NCBI RefSeq assembly: GCF_000003605.2
Contig: NW_003140832.1
Coordinates: 74,250-104,991 of the forward strand
Length of the DNA stretch: 30,742 bases
Reading direction: 5' to 3'
From: Saccoglossus kowalevskii
Taxonomy: Eukaryota; Hemichordata; Enteropneusta; Harrimaniidae
In this document: positions 10,018 through 21,926 of the stretch, one piece after another
Position numbering within the stretch: position 1 is the stretch's first letter
Layout of the letters: each line of letters opens with the position of its first letter
Made by a program: the position numbers and the translations under genes
Notes under the pieces: generated by a model
Seen by the model: the letters and a program-made list of their open reading frames with translations, nothing else
What the model was told of the DNA's origin: nothing
Database searches by the model: none

Positions 10018-11046
10018 TTACGTGTTTGTTGACAGTGTAATCCCTTGGTTGTCAGCAGAGTGGTTTTTGCAGCCAAATATTTTCTTCACCTGCTCTCGAA
10101 AATCTTTCAATTTACAAGCATAAATAAAAGGGTTGATACACATATTCGCACACACTGAAACGATACCATAGCGGAAAAACACGCTGTTGAAATCAACATC
10201 GAATCCGATATTGAATCCGAAATAGACGATTTGATTCGGCGACCAACAAATGATGTACGTGACGGCGACGATCAACAGCGTTTGGATAATGTTCTTTTCC
10301 GTTTTGCTGAGGGGTTTTGAGCCATTCTCGGCGGGCTCACCTTCTTTGCGAGGACCCGATGCGTGTATTTTAGTGCTACGTCGTACTACGCGCAGTATAC
10401 TGATGTACACGCAAGCCATAATGATGATCGGTATAATATACTGGAAAATAACGACGAACGATCCAAGATATTGCAGCCATGGTTCCCAATACTGGGTACA
10501 CCCGCCGGCACCGTCGTTCATCTGCACCATGGCCCAGTGGAGCTCGTAGCCGAAACTGAAAGGCCACACTAATGCAACCATGATTTTGGCTCTCTTCTGT
10601 GTGAAACTGGTGTGATGTTTAATCGGGTGACAGATAGCGAAGTAGCGCTCAAAAGTCAACAGTACAAGATTGAAGGTAGACCCGAGAAAGCATGCCCACA
10701 TAGGATAGTAACTTGACGCCCACAACTTGCAAAAGACATCGCCCGGAATTCCTGCAGGTATTGGCCCTACGGGTATGAGATGCTGGGCAACCAGGAGAAG
10801 TGAACTCATTAGATCCATACACGACTGATTTAAGATAAATATGTTCGTGCTACTCAGTCCAGACGGACTTGTTCTATGCATACGCACGAAAACCATTATC
10901 ACTAAAGTATTTCCGACGATTCCCGTGAAACCAATAGCTGCAAACACCGCCTTCATAATTTTGTCGACGTTGTCGGAACCATCGCCACCTCCCCCGCCGG
11001 TGCTTTCCGTGGTGATGTTCCACGGAATCTCAGTTGTGTTATTCAT
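10018..11046 (-). CDS. Class A (rhodopsin-like) G-protein-coupled receptor, intronless, orphan peptide-type
   Basis: The gene encodes a 342-residue seven-transmembrane receptor expected to act in the plasma membrane through heterotrimeric G proteins. Seen: an N-terminal tail with sequons at N2, N3 and N10 and a five-glycine run (17-21); TM1 with GNTLV (N46); TM2 aspartate D78; a C106-C183 pair for the TM3-ECL2 disulphide; E133-R134-Y135 ending TM3; TM4 W161; TM5 P206; TM6 CWSP (267-270); TM7 NPFIY (305-309); helix 8 from about 313, with C326 a possible palmitoylation site. The third loop (about 220-247) is short and basic. There is no Asp or Glu between C106 and E133, so the amine-binding TM3 aspartate is missing. 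The start is the ATG at 11044-11046 (A at -3). It is the first in-frame ATG after an in-frame TGA at 11110-11112, and the upstream extension has only TTG. The stop is TAA at 10018-10020. The coding part is one exon; a non-coding 5' exon is possible. The only poly(A)-like hexamer seen nearby is TATAAA on the minus strand at 9858-9863. Family: recalled similarity (WSPNQ in TM6, NPFIYA) to expanded orphan receptors of invertebrate deuterostomes. The ligand cannot be called. Confidence 0.95.
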   Translation of the reverse strand: MNNTTEIPWNITTESTGGGGGDGSDNVDKIMKAVFAAIGFTGIVGNTLVIMVFVRMHRTSPSGLSSTNIFILNQSCMDLMSSLLLVAQHLIPVGPIPAGIPGDVFCKLWASSYYPMWACFLGSTFNLVLLTFERYFAICHPIKHHTSFTQKRAKIMVALVWPFSFGYELHWAMVQMNDGAGGCTQYWEPWLQYLGSFVVIFQYIIPIIIMACVYISILRVVRRSTKIHASGPRKEGEPAENGSKPLSKTEKNIIQTLLIVAVTYIICWSPNQIVYFGFNIGFDVDFNSVFFRYGIVSVCANMCINPFIYACKLKDFREQVKKIFGCKNHSADNQGITLSTNT

Positions 11047-11112
11047 GATAACAATCTTTGGCGACTTACTAGCTGAGTACAATAGGCAGTCCAAGTTGCT
11101 ATTTTCTAATCA

Positions 11113-14100
11113 GCAGCGAGTGCTCTAACGCGTGAGACGATTCGGTTAATGGATTGGTGACACGAAACGATGCTGTGCTTCGATAACGGATGTACGTGGA
11201 ATTACCTCATCAATGACACACATGCTCCATCACGCACTTCTTAATCGTTTCATTCAATCCGATTTGATTCACCCAATCAGGTTGTCAACATTTGTTATTT
11301 CGTTTCGTAGCCACTGCATCCATCCATCTGATTCCGGACAACGTATGTCTTTTCTCCTAGGGGAAAAACGAAAATAGATGAGTGCTAGGAAGAAAGAATC
11401 TCATTTAATATCATTTACTCTGTGTAAATGAAACAATATGTAGCATATAGGGCTGCACGCGGGTTTCCAACGTTGACATCACGTGTGCTTTCTTCACAGC
11501 GAAAGTATGACGATTAAACTACCAATGCATCGTTAAGTACGAGCCACGCTCTCAGTGACAATGCGCTTCAAAAAAATATCAAATCGCACGGAAAAATATA
11601 TTTACTGATATACGACTGCAGATTAAAACAATATCAACACGTATATACGTCATAAAACGTATACCGTTGATAGAGGGGAGATGTGCATTTGAGTGGCGCA
11701 TTGACGTAGCAGACACTCAATGATCGCTGATGCACGAGGTGGAGGTGCATGTCACCATGGGCGTTTTAAATGCGTTTAGTTAGATTCATGTCATTGATAA
11801 AATGAAAGTGTCTGAGTTTCCATCGCCAGAATTATTTCCGGATGTAGTGGCTGCGCATCAATATACATGATCTGCAACTAAAAGACTTTTAACGCCAATG
11901 TTTAGAGGTGACAATTTAAACGTGTTTGTGCGTTTTACTGTAATTTCTCTGTTAATTGGACAAAATGAAATATTATGCGGGTTTAGTTTGTGAATAATGG
12001 CAGAAGTTGACTTAATGAGGGTCAAATGGAGATTAGAGCCAGACTGTATTTTTTGTCAAATATTATCCCTGAATACACGTATTGAAAATACGAAAACAAA
12101 AAACACGCAACATTACACTTCGGAAAAAAATAAGTTTGCCTACACTAATTACGTTTAATGACACACGCTTTAGTGCATGAAAGATGGTTTGTTATATAAT
12201 GTATAGAAATTTAAGTTCGCTTGAATACAGTTAGTTAGATTGCACTGCGCCCTGACCGATTCACGTCTCGCTTGCTTGAATATTATACAATTTAGAAATG
12301 TCCTTATTACTCATCGCAGAGAGCTAAAAAAGCACAGCACGGAAACTGAAGTATAGGTATTGTGTATTGAAAATATTGCAAGCACGTTTTTAAGAAGCTC
12401 CGCCACTAAAACCACAAAGAAAGAAATAGTAGAAACAATTAATTAACATTGTTTAATAATAGCTTTATGCATGGCAGGCAATCTCAATATATGATGCAAA
12501 TGACAGATGCCAAATACATATTAACCATTTAAACCATTTTTTTTCTTTCTTTTTCATATTTTCACGAATTACAATAATCGCATAATGCTTTATCTCCTTA
12601 ATTATTTTGCGATAGGAAAACAGTTCGTGCGTGACTAAACGTGTATTGAGTGATATGTTCTCGGCACGTTTGTATATTGAAACGACGATGACTCTAGTAC
12701 TTATAGTGACCATGACCTTTTTGATAATCTTTTTCTATATCGCTGAAATATCCAAGATCCTGGTGTATATTTAAGACTTAATACTACACAGGCAACTGAT
12801 ATTGATTAGTGAAACTGACTTTTATTTACCATACCAGAATAAAGCCTATGTACGATGATGCTTTATTTAATACATACGTAGCAAGTAATTTATTGGATTA
12901 TGAATTAACTTCAGCAACAACTGCACGTATACGTCGTTCGCAAATAGGTCGAAGAAGTAAATGGTGCTATAAGGTTCTCACAATTGTTACTCATAGTTGC
13001 ATATTTTTTGACAGCCTCACTCTTGTCGGAAACAACCGAGATTCTGATGTCTAATTACAAATCATAATATCAACACCAAACTAGCCTATCCGTGAAAACA
13101 ATGTAGTATAATTCATATGACAGTCATGCGGAATGAGGAAATTTGCATACAATGTTTCATTTCAAAATAAAAGAATGATTATGTAAGTTTCTTTAAATAG
13201 CCAATGTAATACATCTTAAAGAATAATGACTTCAGTAATGAGCCGAGCTCAACATGTGTAGGTACAACCATGAATAGGTAGAGATAAATCGGTCAACATT
13301 TCCCGTGTAATCATGTAACCATTTTTGGCGATATGCTATGTTTATTATTCAACGGCAATACAATACATTCACCGTGTCGAGGGCCATCGCAACACAAATA
13401 ATTTCTTTTCAAGGTGTGTGCAACCGAATCTCTCGACAAATCAAATCAAATCAGTGCAATGTCGCTCACACTATATTCTGAGTTCGAAATTTTCACATTC
13501 TCGTCTTGTGCACAATTATAACAGAACATTGTCGTACTGTGACGGTGTAGGCAGCCGTCCTTGTTTAAGTTTGTCCATGTGGCTGGTTGGCATGAACCAG
13601 TCATTCGCACAGAGTATAAAACAATGCTATTGTCCACGGTAGCTACTGATTATAAGTGTATACTAGTATGTCCTGGATAATAGAACAACATATGGACAAC
13701 GTTTTCACAGTAGAACACATGCTGGTACTACTAATAATGAGTGAGTGACGTTTTTTCATTAGACAGACCTTCGCATTCTGGTTGACAACAAATAAACAAA
13801 AATGACGTTACAATGCGAATTAACTAATTAACGGTTGTCAAGTAGAACACTGCCATGGCAAATCGGCAAAGCAAAAATGGCAATATCGAATGTAACATTG
13901 ACGCTTCTAAATATGGGGCAGACTCCCATGGCTAAATGATAGTGATTAATCACCAACACATTAAGGACGTTTCCTTTTTTCCAGACTGAAAAAAGTGAAA
14001 TAACTCGTTTAAAAATCACATACTCGTTCACTGCACAGAATATGGTAGGATTTCGTAGGATTAGCGTGCACATCCATACAGCGTTTCCAATTGAGCCGTC

Positions 14101-15387
14101 CCCGTGATCGATATCGATTTGCCAGACTCGCACATCATTCATTGTGGTTGAATGGAATTCCACAAGAGACAAAGTCTGCATCTCAGTTTACACATACCAA
14201 TACGGGGACACCATTGTGACTGTAAAATTTACCAACATTACATGATGGGAACTCAAACACTGCATTACAATAAGCTTGTCAATTTGCTTGACCATGAATT
14301 GATGGTCGTCGCGCTTAGGCTGATTTTCAAATAACATATTAAAACTCATTCATATCGCGTATGTCAATCAAAATTTTTCAAATTATCGTAATTTTATTAC
14401 ACTTTCAACCCCTTTAATGTATTGACACCAATCTTGTCTGGGTAATAATATTAATAACAATAAGTATTTGAAATTTGACGCATCGAATTTATAATTACTG
14501 ACACTTTGACATGATGTGGTTTATTTTGGGTAATAGTTGACAAAGAAATGGCAATCAATTTCCGTGTTCAGTATGATGTCACAGTGTGAATAGGCTCTAT
14601 TCTTCGGTGGCCATGGAAATTTTGCTGAGAACGTAAGAGACACGCAACTTGCTCTTGTCAAATTGTGGTCCATTCAGTTTTTTATCGTGATTGTGTTTAC
14701 TGTTTTCAAAACCTTCTACCGTTTCATGTTTAAATATCGTCACCATTATGAAGAGCGCCATCTGCTTTCAAACATAATCATGGAGAAAGGTGTTTTATAT
14801 TTATATTTTGCGAGATAAATAATTAGAGAGTAAAATAAACATTTAAAAGTGTATTTATAAAATAAATGGCGCCAATCTACCAGCCACGTGTTCAAATAAT
14901 TTAGTGTATGTGCGGTGCTAAACATGTAACAGTTCTTTCAAACGAAACTAATCATCTGTTTATTGTATTTATGTAAAAGAATTATGTATGTTCCACTGAC
15001 GTATAAATCAATACAGTGTGATTATATTTTGTTCTGCGCATGCGTATACGTATTCTTGTTCTTGGTATGAATTCCCAGCTTCAAGCGAATATATACATGC
15101 TATATCGAAATGTTTTAGTTTACATGAATTATTTCACAAACAAAAAACGAAATGAGTTTTCCGGCGCTGCTTACAATTGTACGGTGCATTGATTTACACT
15201 TTAAAAGTCGACAAATTGGTACCTGTTGTAGAGCCGTAGTTTGGTTTCAATAGATGTAGTATAACAAAGCTAATAGGTACTTAGGGACGCACACGGAAGA
15301 ATGTTCGCTAGAATTGTTCAAATTGCAACCACAGAGTAAAAACGTGTTCACGCTGAGAACATGTGCTCCAACGCTAACCCAGTCGCG
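11113..15387. other. Receptor upstream region and long non-coding stretch
   Basis: On the minus strand this is the receptor's 5' flank. I find no clear TATA box or initiator close to the start codon; a 5' non-coding exon is possible but cannot be placed. Content: a 12-bp palindrome ACGTATATACGT (11639-11650) and a TGCGCATGCGTA (15036-15047) near match to NRF1. The open frames here (for example the 117-codon minus frame at 13828-14181) show no domain. Confidence 0.45.
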
Positions 15388-15471
15388 CGTCACGCTGCGT
15401 TCATATTCAGATATCAAGTCGCATTGTGACGTCACGCTGCGTTCATATTTAGATACCAATTCCCGCTGTGA
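15388..15471 (+). repeat. Two-copy 42-bp tandem duplication
   Basis: Copy 1 is 15388-15429 and copy 2 is 15430-15471. Both begin CGTCACGCTGCGTTCATAT and both end in a TGTGA-type block, with about ten differences between. The period is divisible by three, so open frames crossing it on both strands carry a 14-residue repeat; that is a by-product, not evidence of a gene. Confidence 0.85.
15426..15435. promoter_or_regulatory. Full palindromic CRE created at the duplication junction
   Basis: GTGACGTCAC contains TGACGTCA, the full-site CREB/ATF element. It forms exactly where the TGA ending copy 1 meets the CGTCA opening copy 2. It lies about 225 bp upstream of the ATGGCGG context at 15659. Confidence 0.4.
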
Positions 15472-15658
15472 GAGATTTGAGAAACAATACACCGAAACAA
15501 ATGATACCCAAGTAGCTGACAAAAACTACATCTACTACTAAATTCCTTGTTTTCTGCGACATAATACAACGTATCGCCAATGTTTAGATACGAAATGGAG
15601 GCCCTTACTAGGAAAAATACGTTCGAGATAAGAAAAAAAAATGACGCAATCATTCAAA

Positions 15659-15787
15659 ATGGCGGATACGTTAATGAATCAAGTAAATCGCAAAATGTCT
15701 ATCACCATTGGGGTAAATCATAAGGTTATCACATGCATCCTGCATTGCTTCGTGAGTAGATTAAAACTTCAAGGCGGACTAAATTAA
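15659..15787 (+). CDS. Possible short first coding exon or 42-codon ORF (MADTLMNQ...)
   Basis: CAAAATGGCGG gives an ATG with A at -3 and G at +4, a strong animal initiation context that also matches the YY1 motif. The frame opens MADTLMNQVNRKMSITIG and then reaches GGG|GTAAAT (about 15712-15713), a fair 5' splice donor. An earlier candidate is CAA|GTAAAT. Unspliced, it stops at TAA 15785-15787 after 42 codons. No second exon is recognised, and AAATGGCGG also occurs in repeats, so this remains a guess. Confidence 0.2.
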   Translation: MADTLMNQVNRKMSITIGVNHKVITCILHCFVSRLKLQGGLN

Positions 15788-15900
15788 TGAGAACTTTCAA
15801 TCGAAGTACGGTCTGATTATCTGGTTTGTTCTGTATCGAAGTAGACCCATTGTATTTGTCATTTTATTCTACAGCAACGCACGCATGTACACTCCACATG

Positions 15901-16246
15901 TCTATGTTCCATATCGACAACATTAACTATGATCGTATGATTCACGTATTGTTCCTTTATTTACGAATAGCTGCATGGAAAACCTTGTTACATGCGAATA
16001 ATAATACATCATCACATTTAAATTGTCCTATTTAAGTACAATCCATATTCCGTTATTGAGTCTAACTTAAATGGGTCGTGACACCTCTAAAAATTCATTG
16101 AACACCACGAGGAGAATTTAAATTAGATGATGTATTACTACTCGTGTGTAAAGGTTTCCCAGGCAACTATTTATATGAAATAAAAAAACAATATATGAAT
16201 TACACGTAATGTTTTAATTTCATGTTGTCGAATATGGAACATAGGC
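15901..16246. mobile_element. Large foldback: ~130-bp inverted arms, 80-bp loop
   Basis: The left arm (15901-16029) matches the reverse complement of 16110-16246 along its length, with small gaps. Shared blocks include CTATGTTCCATAT.CGACAACAT, ATTCAYRTATTGTT, TAATACATCAT and TTTAAATT.TCCT. Identity is roughly 70-75% by eye. A weaker match may continue outward to about 15857 and 16305. The frame at 15826-16035 is made of the left arm. The single-strand transcript would fold into a long hairpin. Confidence 0.8.
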
Positions 16247-16407
16247 AGATATAGAATATTATTTACTAAACATGTAACTATAGCAACATTTATATATTTA
16301 TGACAATAGGGAAAAAAAGAATGATTTATGACCAACACCAGCCGAAATTCGAACACTTGACTATGAATTTTTGTACTAGACATTGAAAGTGTTGAACGAC
16401 ATCTTTG

Positions 16408-16484
16408 TCAAAATTCGAATGCCAAGTCATCAATTAAAATGTGCTTATATTTCGGCAATGGTAAATGCATTCGATGAATTTTGA
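16408..16484. repeat. Small imperfect inverted repeat
   Basis: TCAAAATTCGAATGC (16408-16422) is matched in inverse by 16467-16484, with a 3-base insertion in the second copy. Just after it is an 8-bp stem with 5-nt loop (AGTCAAAA/TTTTGACT, 16502-16522). Confidence 0.55.
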
Positions 16485-16739
16485 ATATTACAAAATTCGG
16501 AAGTCAAAAATTGATTTTGACTGGGTTTAAGCCCATATTAACATGTTTATTTAAACATTTGTTTGTATACGGCTAATACAGTTCATCAAACATTACCGAA
16601 AATAGGAAATTCTTCTACCAGTTAAGATCAAATTGCCTTTAACTAACAAGACAAGAAAATCAAGAATGGCGTGCTACCCCAGGGCATAAAATTTATCCCA
16701 CAAACGTGACACGAGAAAAAACAACAAACAAGATGCTGA

Positions 16740-16781
16740 ATCGAGTTACGGACATCGAGTTATGGACATCGAGTTACAGGA
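16740..16781 (+). repeat. Three-copy 14-bp tandem repeat
   Basis: ATCGAGTTACGGAC, ATCGAGTTATGGAC and ATCGAGTTACAGGA lie end to end. The last copy is diverging at its 3' end. Confidence 0.9.
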
Positions 16782-17597
16782 AACATACTATGTAAATGTA
16801 AATAAAAAGTGACACTTCGAACCGAGTGCTATCACAGATTTGATGAGACCGCATTTTCACGTATTGCGTATATACACTAGAACGGATTACAAAATCGACC
16901 TTATACCCTGTATCGTATATATGTAATAACAACTTCATGAGGTTATTTTGCTCAAAAAATCGTCGGCAACCTAGGGGGTATGGGGAGATGGAAACAGTTA
17001 ATGCCACTGTAATTAAAACGAATGTGGAAGCCTTTGTGACACTGTCTATTTGCAGGACAATGTGGCTCCTTGAAGAATCCCCATGCTGGAGTTTTCCAAT
17101 AAACTTTTTCATGACAAGACTAATTTATTTTTCAAACTATTGAATCAGCACGCACTGCATAGTTTGACTGACAAACATCGTAAGCGTCTTAGGGTATGGG
17201 TATTTATATTTCATATTCAAAAATCTCATTTGTTGTTCTTCTCTGTCAATTGGTCGCGAATCAAACACAATTCACCGAATGTGATTGACGTACTAGTTTA
17301 TCGGAAATTCGTCGAAGGTCCGTGTAAGGTCAACCACGCCCCCATGGGATGATGTATTTCAAAAGAAGACTGAGCGTGACATCAAAATTAAAAAAAAAGT
17401 TTTCTCTCATAACCCGTCAGATTTCCCAATAGAGGAAAAGCTTAGCATGATGTTGTTGAATTTTCAACTACTTGTAAGTCGATTGTGTAAGTAATGTAAT
17501 GGAAATTAACGGGGTAATTGTGATTGTAATTGCTATCTGATTTCTTGCAGCTAAAGCATGCATCTCTTTGTAACAGATTACTCCTGCAATTGCAAGA

Positions 17598-17632
17598 ATG
17601 TTGAATATGTTGCATGTTGCATGTTGAATATA
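17598..17632 (+). repeat. Degenerate ATGTTGM heptamer repeat
   Basis: ATGTTGA/ATGTTGC occurs four times in about 35 bp. A low-complexity region, no gene. Confidence 0.6.
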
Positions 17633-19930
17633 ACAACTCATTTTGAGAATTCGGTTTTATATTGTACAGAATTTGTCATTATTCTTAGAAAAAGGGATAT
17701 AAACGAGGAATGATCGTTGTTGTTTCATTCCTGAAATATCGTGATGCGCCATTCGAAATTACAAGAATTTAGTAAAAGTTTGGTATTCCAAAATATTTCA
17801 TTTCTGGCAAGGCTGTTGTATTGACCTCCGATCTTATAACAGTTTATTGCTCCACTATTTATTCAGTAAAACAAGTTTTTTTTAAACACGCTTCTGAAGA
17901 CAAATATTCACTTACTGTTACAGAATAGGATTATCTCCGTGTTGCGACATGATGCTTTAACTAGAAATGCCGCTAAATACCAAGAAACGTTTTGTTTAAT
18001 ATTTCGCAAATTGTATTTACTCTTACACCATTTTCATACGCAATTATGTTGCATTACGGTTCCTGATTCGCTAACAAGTTTTTGAATAAACTTGTATACT
18101 TGAAATTGGCATTTAATGAGTGGAGGGAGGGAGTTTCTAGCGTCGTGTATGAGTTGGGCGCATATATACGTAATGTTTATGTTGCCATGGATACAGGCAT
18201 TTCATCAGTTAAATCATTAATTATTTCTAATCGCTTCATCAGTGCTTTGTTATCAATTCGATTGACTCTTCTTCGAGAGAGCGAGCGAAATCAATGCAGG
18301 GCACAATTCGACCGCACTTAGTAAAATTACAAAGTTGAAAAAGTCAACCCGTATACGTGGTGGTACGTTTTCCGTGGGTCTTGATTAAATTAACACACCA
18401 GTTAGAGTTTGTAATGTCGGGTTTAATTAGGTCAAGTAATGTGATATTTCAACTTCGCGCAAGAATAGCTATTATCGCCGACGGAGTGATGTCACGCTCA
18501 AGTTGCATGCGAATCAGAGCATAATACTCCTCAATAACTGCCATATCACGTGGCTCGTTAGTACAACCGAATGGAACATGTTTTTGCAATCGATGAATTA
18601 TTGAGAACCGGTTTAATAGCATTGGATACAGCTAGTAATCCAAGCGTTAAGTTGTCCCGAGTCTCGTTTTTTTGCCAGATAATGTTATACAAATAGTTTT
18701 CCCAATCGAGTATTGCTATGTAGAAACGCAATTACTGTCCTTTAAATGCGCATAAGGCAAAAAGCAAGAATGAAAACCCATGGCAGAGGCGGCGAGTTAG
18801 TTTTAAATTGATGTGTACGGCTAATACGTGCCTGTAGTTCATATTCAACTCAAGCAACCAGAGTGCAGTTTGTTTGGCGTCAGTGTGACTTGATTTTTGC
18901 AATTGCTAAGTTTTGGTAAGCCATTAAAATGTGTAAGAATGGTGCCTATTTTATCAGCCTGACTGACACTCAATATTTTTTTCAGATAACAGAGACTGAT
19001 TCTTGTGTAACGACCATATTTACAAATGTGACTGACGTGTTCCTATCATCAAATGTCCCTTAAATCTCCGCGAAAAATATGCTGACTCACAATAAAAAAA
19101 AACATTTTATAAACTTGTAAAGTGTTGACAAGTCATTTGACAGATGTTTTGAAATCTCTTGAATTTGAAATCAATATTTTTATTATACCATTTTGACCGG
19201 CTTCTGGCGTGAGTACTATTCTGTCCGTATACCAGTATATAAACCCGTTCCAGACCCGTACACGATGAACAGAAGTCACTGACAAATATTTTAATGAGCG
19301 GCTAGAATTTTGTTACACGACCAACCCATCCAGACAAGATATGATGTGGTAAATAAGTAAATAGCTTAAGAACCGTTTTAGTGGTTATAACACGACTAGT
19401 GGTGAACGAGGGAGAATAAAATGTACTTACACCCGAATATCACTGTGACGTAACACCTGTGTTGTCATGTTCAAATTCGGTAAGTCGACTGTTTCGAAAT
19501 GCGTATTTAAATGCATGAATCTGTATAAGTTTTGTAAATATCAATTCGATTAATTTATTCATTCATTTTGTAGAATACTGTAGCATTTGTGTTATTACAA
19601 CTTGATAATTAAACGATTCTGAAAATATCAATATTTTCTATAATTTTCCCAAAATGAAGCAACGTGGATGAATAATTTGACATTTTTTGTGCCAACATTG
19701 CGACGTATCCATCCGAAGAACTATTAAAAGTACCATTTTGTTTTCAGATAAATTGTGTCAGGTGGGTAATTCAGTTCTGCTTATTTTGCCCAAGTTATAA
19801 TATTTAAAACCAAAATATATCTTTCAACCATTGATTTCCAATATGGTCGCCTACTCACATACATGTACATTACATTGCATAGTGTATGCATGCATGTCTA
19901 CTTACATCCTCCCTCGCTTTATTAAATTAA
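17633..19930. other. Non-coding stretch
   Basis: No supportable feature. Short frames (for example 18082-18321, 79 codons) have no recognisable content. Confidence 0.4.
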
Positions 19931-20051
19931 GTTTTGATGGGTTAATTGGTTTGTCCGATTTCCCCATAATTAGCGCAGTCTTATGGAAATGTTCAGTTTA
20001 CTTAATTGTTCAGTTAGTTTTCTCCTAATTGAGGTAGACTTATTGAAATGT
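19931..20051 (+). repeat. Old 60-bp tandem duplication, two copies
   Basis: Copy 1 starts at 19931 and copy 2 at 19991. They share TTAATTG, a YTCC block, TAATTR and AG-CTTAT-GAAAT in the same order, with one or two single-base gaps. Identity is about two thirds by eye. Copy 1 falls within a 65-codon frame that I judge spurious. Confidence 0.6.
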
Positions 20052-21894
20052 ATAACAATGCCGTAATTACCGCTTGACTTTACTCGTACATCGCTTCTTA
20101 TTATCCAAATTATGGGACCAGATTTTCAAATTAATATGACCACTGAAGCACATAGAGCAGTTTTTGTTGCTTTGATTGGCCCTCGACATTTAGACTCCTA
20201 TATCAATTTACAATTGGCAATTCTGCTGTAACTGAAGACCAGTCGTGGCGCCACGGTACATAAGTTTCAATTTAAGTGATAATGTATTTTTTTATTTGCT
20301 AGTTTATCAAATTCCGGGAATGTGAATTGAACGTAAGCTGGATAATAAATTATGTCCGGTTCAACAATGATCAAGATATATTCTATATGTCGCGCAAGTT
20401 GTTCCAATAGTAAAACACGTGTCCAAAATCGCGCGATAAGTATCGTTTTATTACTACAACTTATTGAACGGTGAACGATTTGGTGAATAAGTAGTGACGA
20501 CATATTACCACAATGTTCAATATCTCCCTGTAGCCTGCATCTGCTCTTGGCAACAGTATATGTAAAAATGTGGCGTAATGTTTATATAAACAAAATAGTA
20601 TCACCTGGACTGTACTTTATCCTTCAACAAATAAATGTTATTTTCACGAGGGTGAATAGTGGGTAGTATTGAAGTAAATTTACTCATTGTAATGTTACAT
20701 CGATTTATCCAGTCCTTCATCTATGCATGTTTCATTATTAGTTTTACTATGTTAGAAAACAAACAACGTGGGTTTTAGACGCTGATTGGCTCGACACATA
20801 AATGATGCAATAAACGCTTTGTACGTTACGTGTACCAGTGTCAAAGTTCAGATTAGTACGGGCGAGTTCGTGCATGCGATATAATGATTGACAGCTAGCA
20901 CAACGACAAAACACTGTAGGCGAAACATACATGTATTATTTAGAAAGGTGAATCGTTGTGTGACAATTATTCGTTATTGATTTTTTAATCTAATCGTCAA
21001 ATCGCAAAATACTATACTAAATAGAAGATGTAATTGAGACGTACATGTATAAAGCTGTTGAGGTAATATTCACGATATGAGTTGGAGTAATATCGGCAAA
21101 CCCGTGTTCAAGAGTACCGTAGTGGGTATATCTCAACAACGTTACGCAATCGAACGTTCAACGAGTTAATATATTATACGAAGTTTTATTTTTAAAATGT
21201 ATGCGAGGAAATAGTATTCCGATCAACGCAACGCAGTTTACGCATGAATATACACGTTACCGATTGCTTGCTGTGAGGTTCCGAACTCATCTTTTTTTCT
21301 ATGTATTTTTATTGCAATGCGTTGCGTACATTACCTGATTAATCTATCAACAACCGGGTTCTAATTTTGGGGATTACAACAATTTTAGTTGAATACGCCC
21401 CTGTATATTTATTTAAAAATAAATGCAGCGCATCTGATTTCGTAATTGGCTGTGACGAAATTGACACGTGGAGTTTTACGTGAACAAAAGCACAATGCTG
21501 CTAATTTATGCAATCGGGCCACACAGATTCATGAGGACATATCAAATAGCAAAAATCAACTATATTTAATTATTTGAAACTGCCGTGTGCAAGAGGATAG
21601 AGTTATGTGTCCATGTATAGAGTAAATACAGCGTGCACGCTCTGCAACTAGACAAAGTATATGACGTGCGTAAATAGAACGAGTTTCAATTCAATATTTT
21701 CTACCGGGTGACCCACACATACTAACTAAGCATATTGAACATAATGTTTATATCACATGGATTGTGTGTTTGGACAATCATTATGTGCACGATAATTGCC
21801 CACGGCATGATTGACTCACTAACCAGAGGGACTGAGCACTAATATACAATATGAACACAAACGGAGGTTACGTTGCATGTCGTACGGGACGCTT
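20052..21894. other. Non-coding stretch
   Basis: No gene seen. A 10-bp inverted pair ACGCAACGCA (21226-21235) and TGCGTTGCGT (21318-21327) is separated by 82 bp. Confidence 0.4.
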
Positions 21895-21926
21895 CAAACA
21901 ACAACAACAACAACAACAAAAACAAC
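21895..21926 (+). repeat. (CAA)n microsatellite
   Basis: About eight CAA units, the last ones interrupted by an extra A run. Frames on both strands cross it and show poly-Asn or poly-Leu runs, which explains the odd composition of those frames. Confidence 0.9.

Noticed and set aside
11047..11094. 16-residue N-terminal extension of the receptor
   Set aside because: It would need initiation at TTG (11092-11094). The first in-frame ATG after the upstream TGA is at 11046 and has A at -3.
10250..11128. Open frames on the plus strand and in the other minus frame across the receptor
   Set aside because: They are antisense or out-of-frame shadows of the conserved receptor coding sequence, with no domain of their own.
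13828..14181. 117-codon minus-strand frame
   Set aside because: No recognisable motif; frames of about this length are expected by chance a few times in a window of this size and composition.
15247..15653. Frames on both strands with 14-residue repeats
   Set aside because: The repeat comes from the 42-bp tandem DNA duplication (divisible by three), and it appears on both strands alike.
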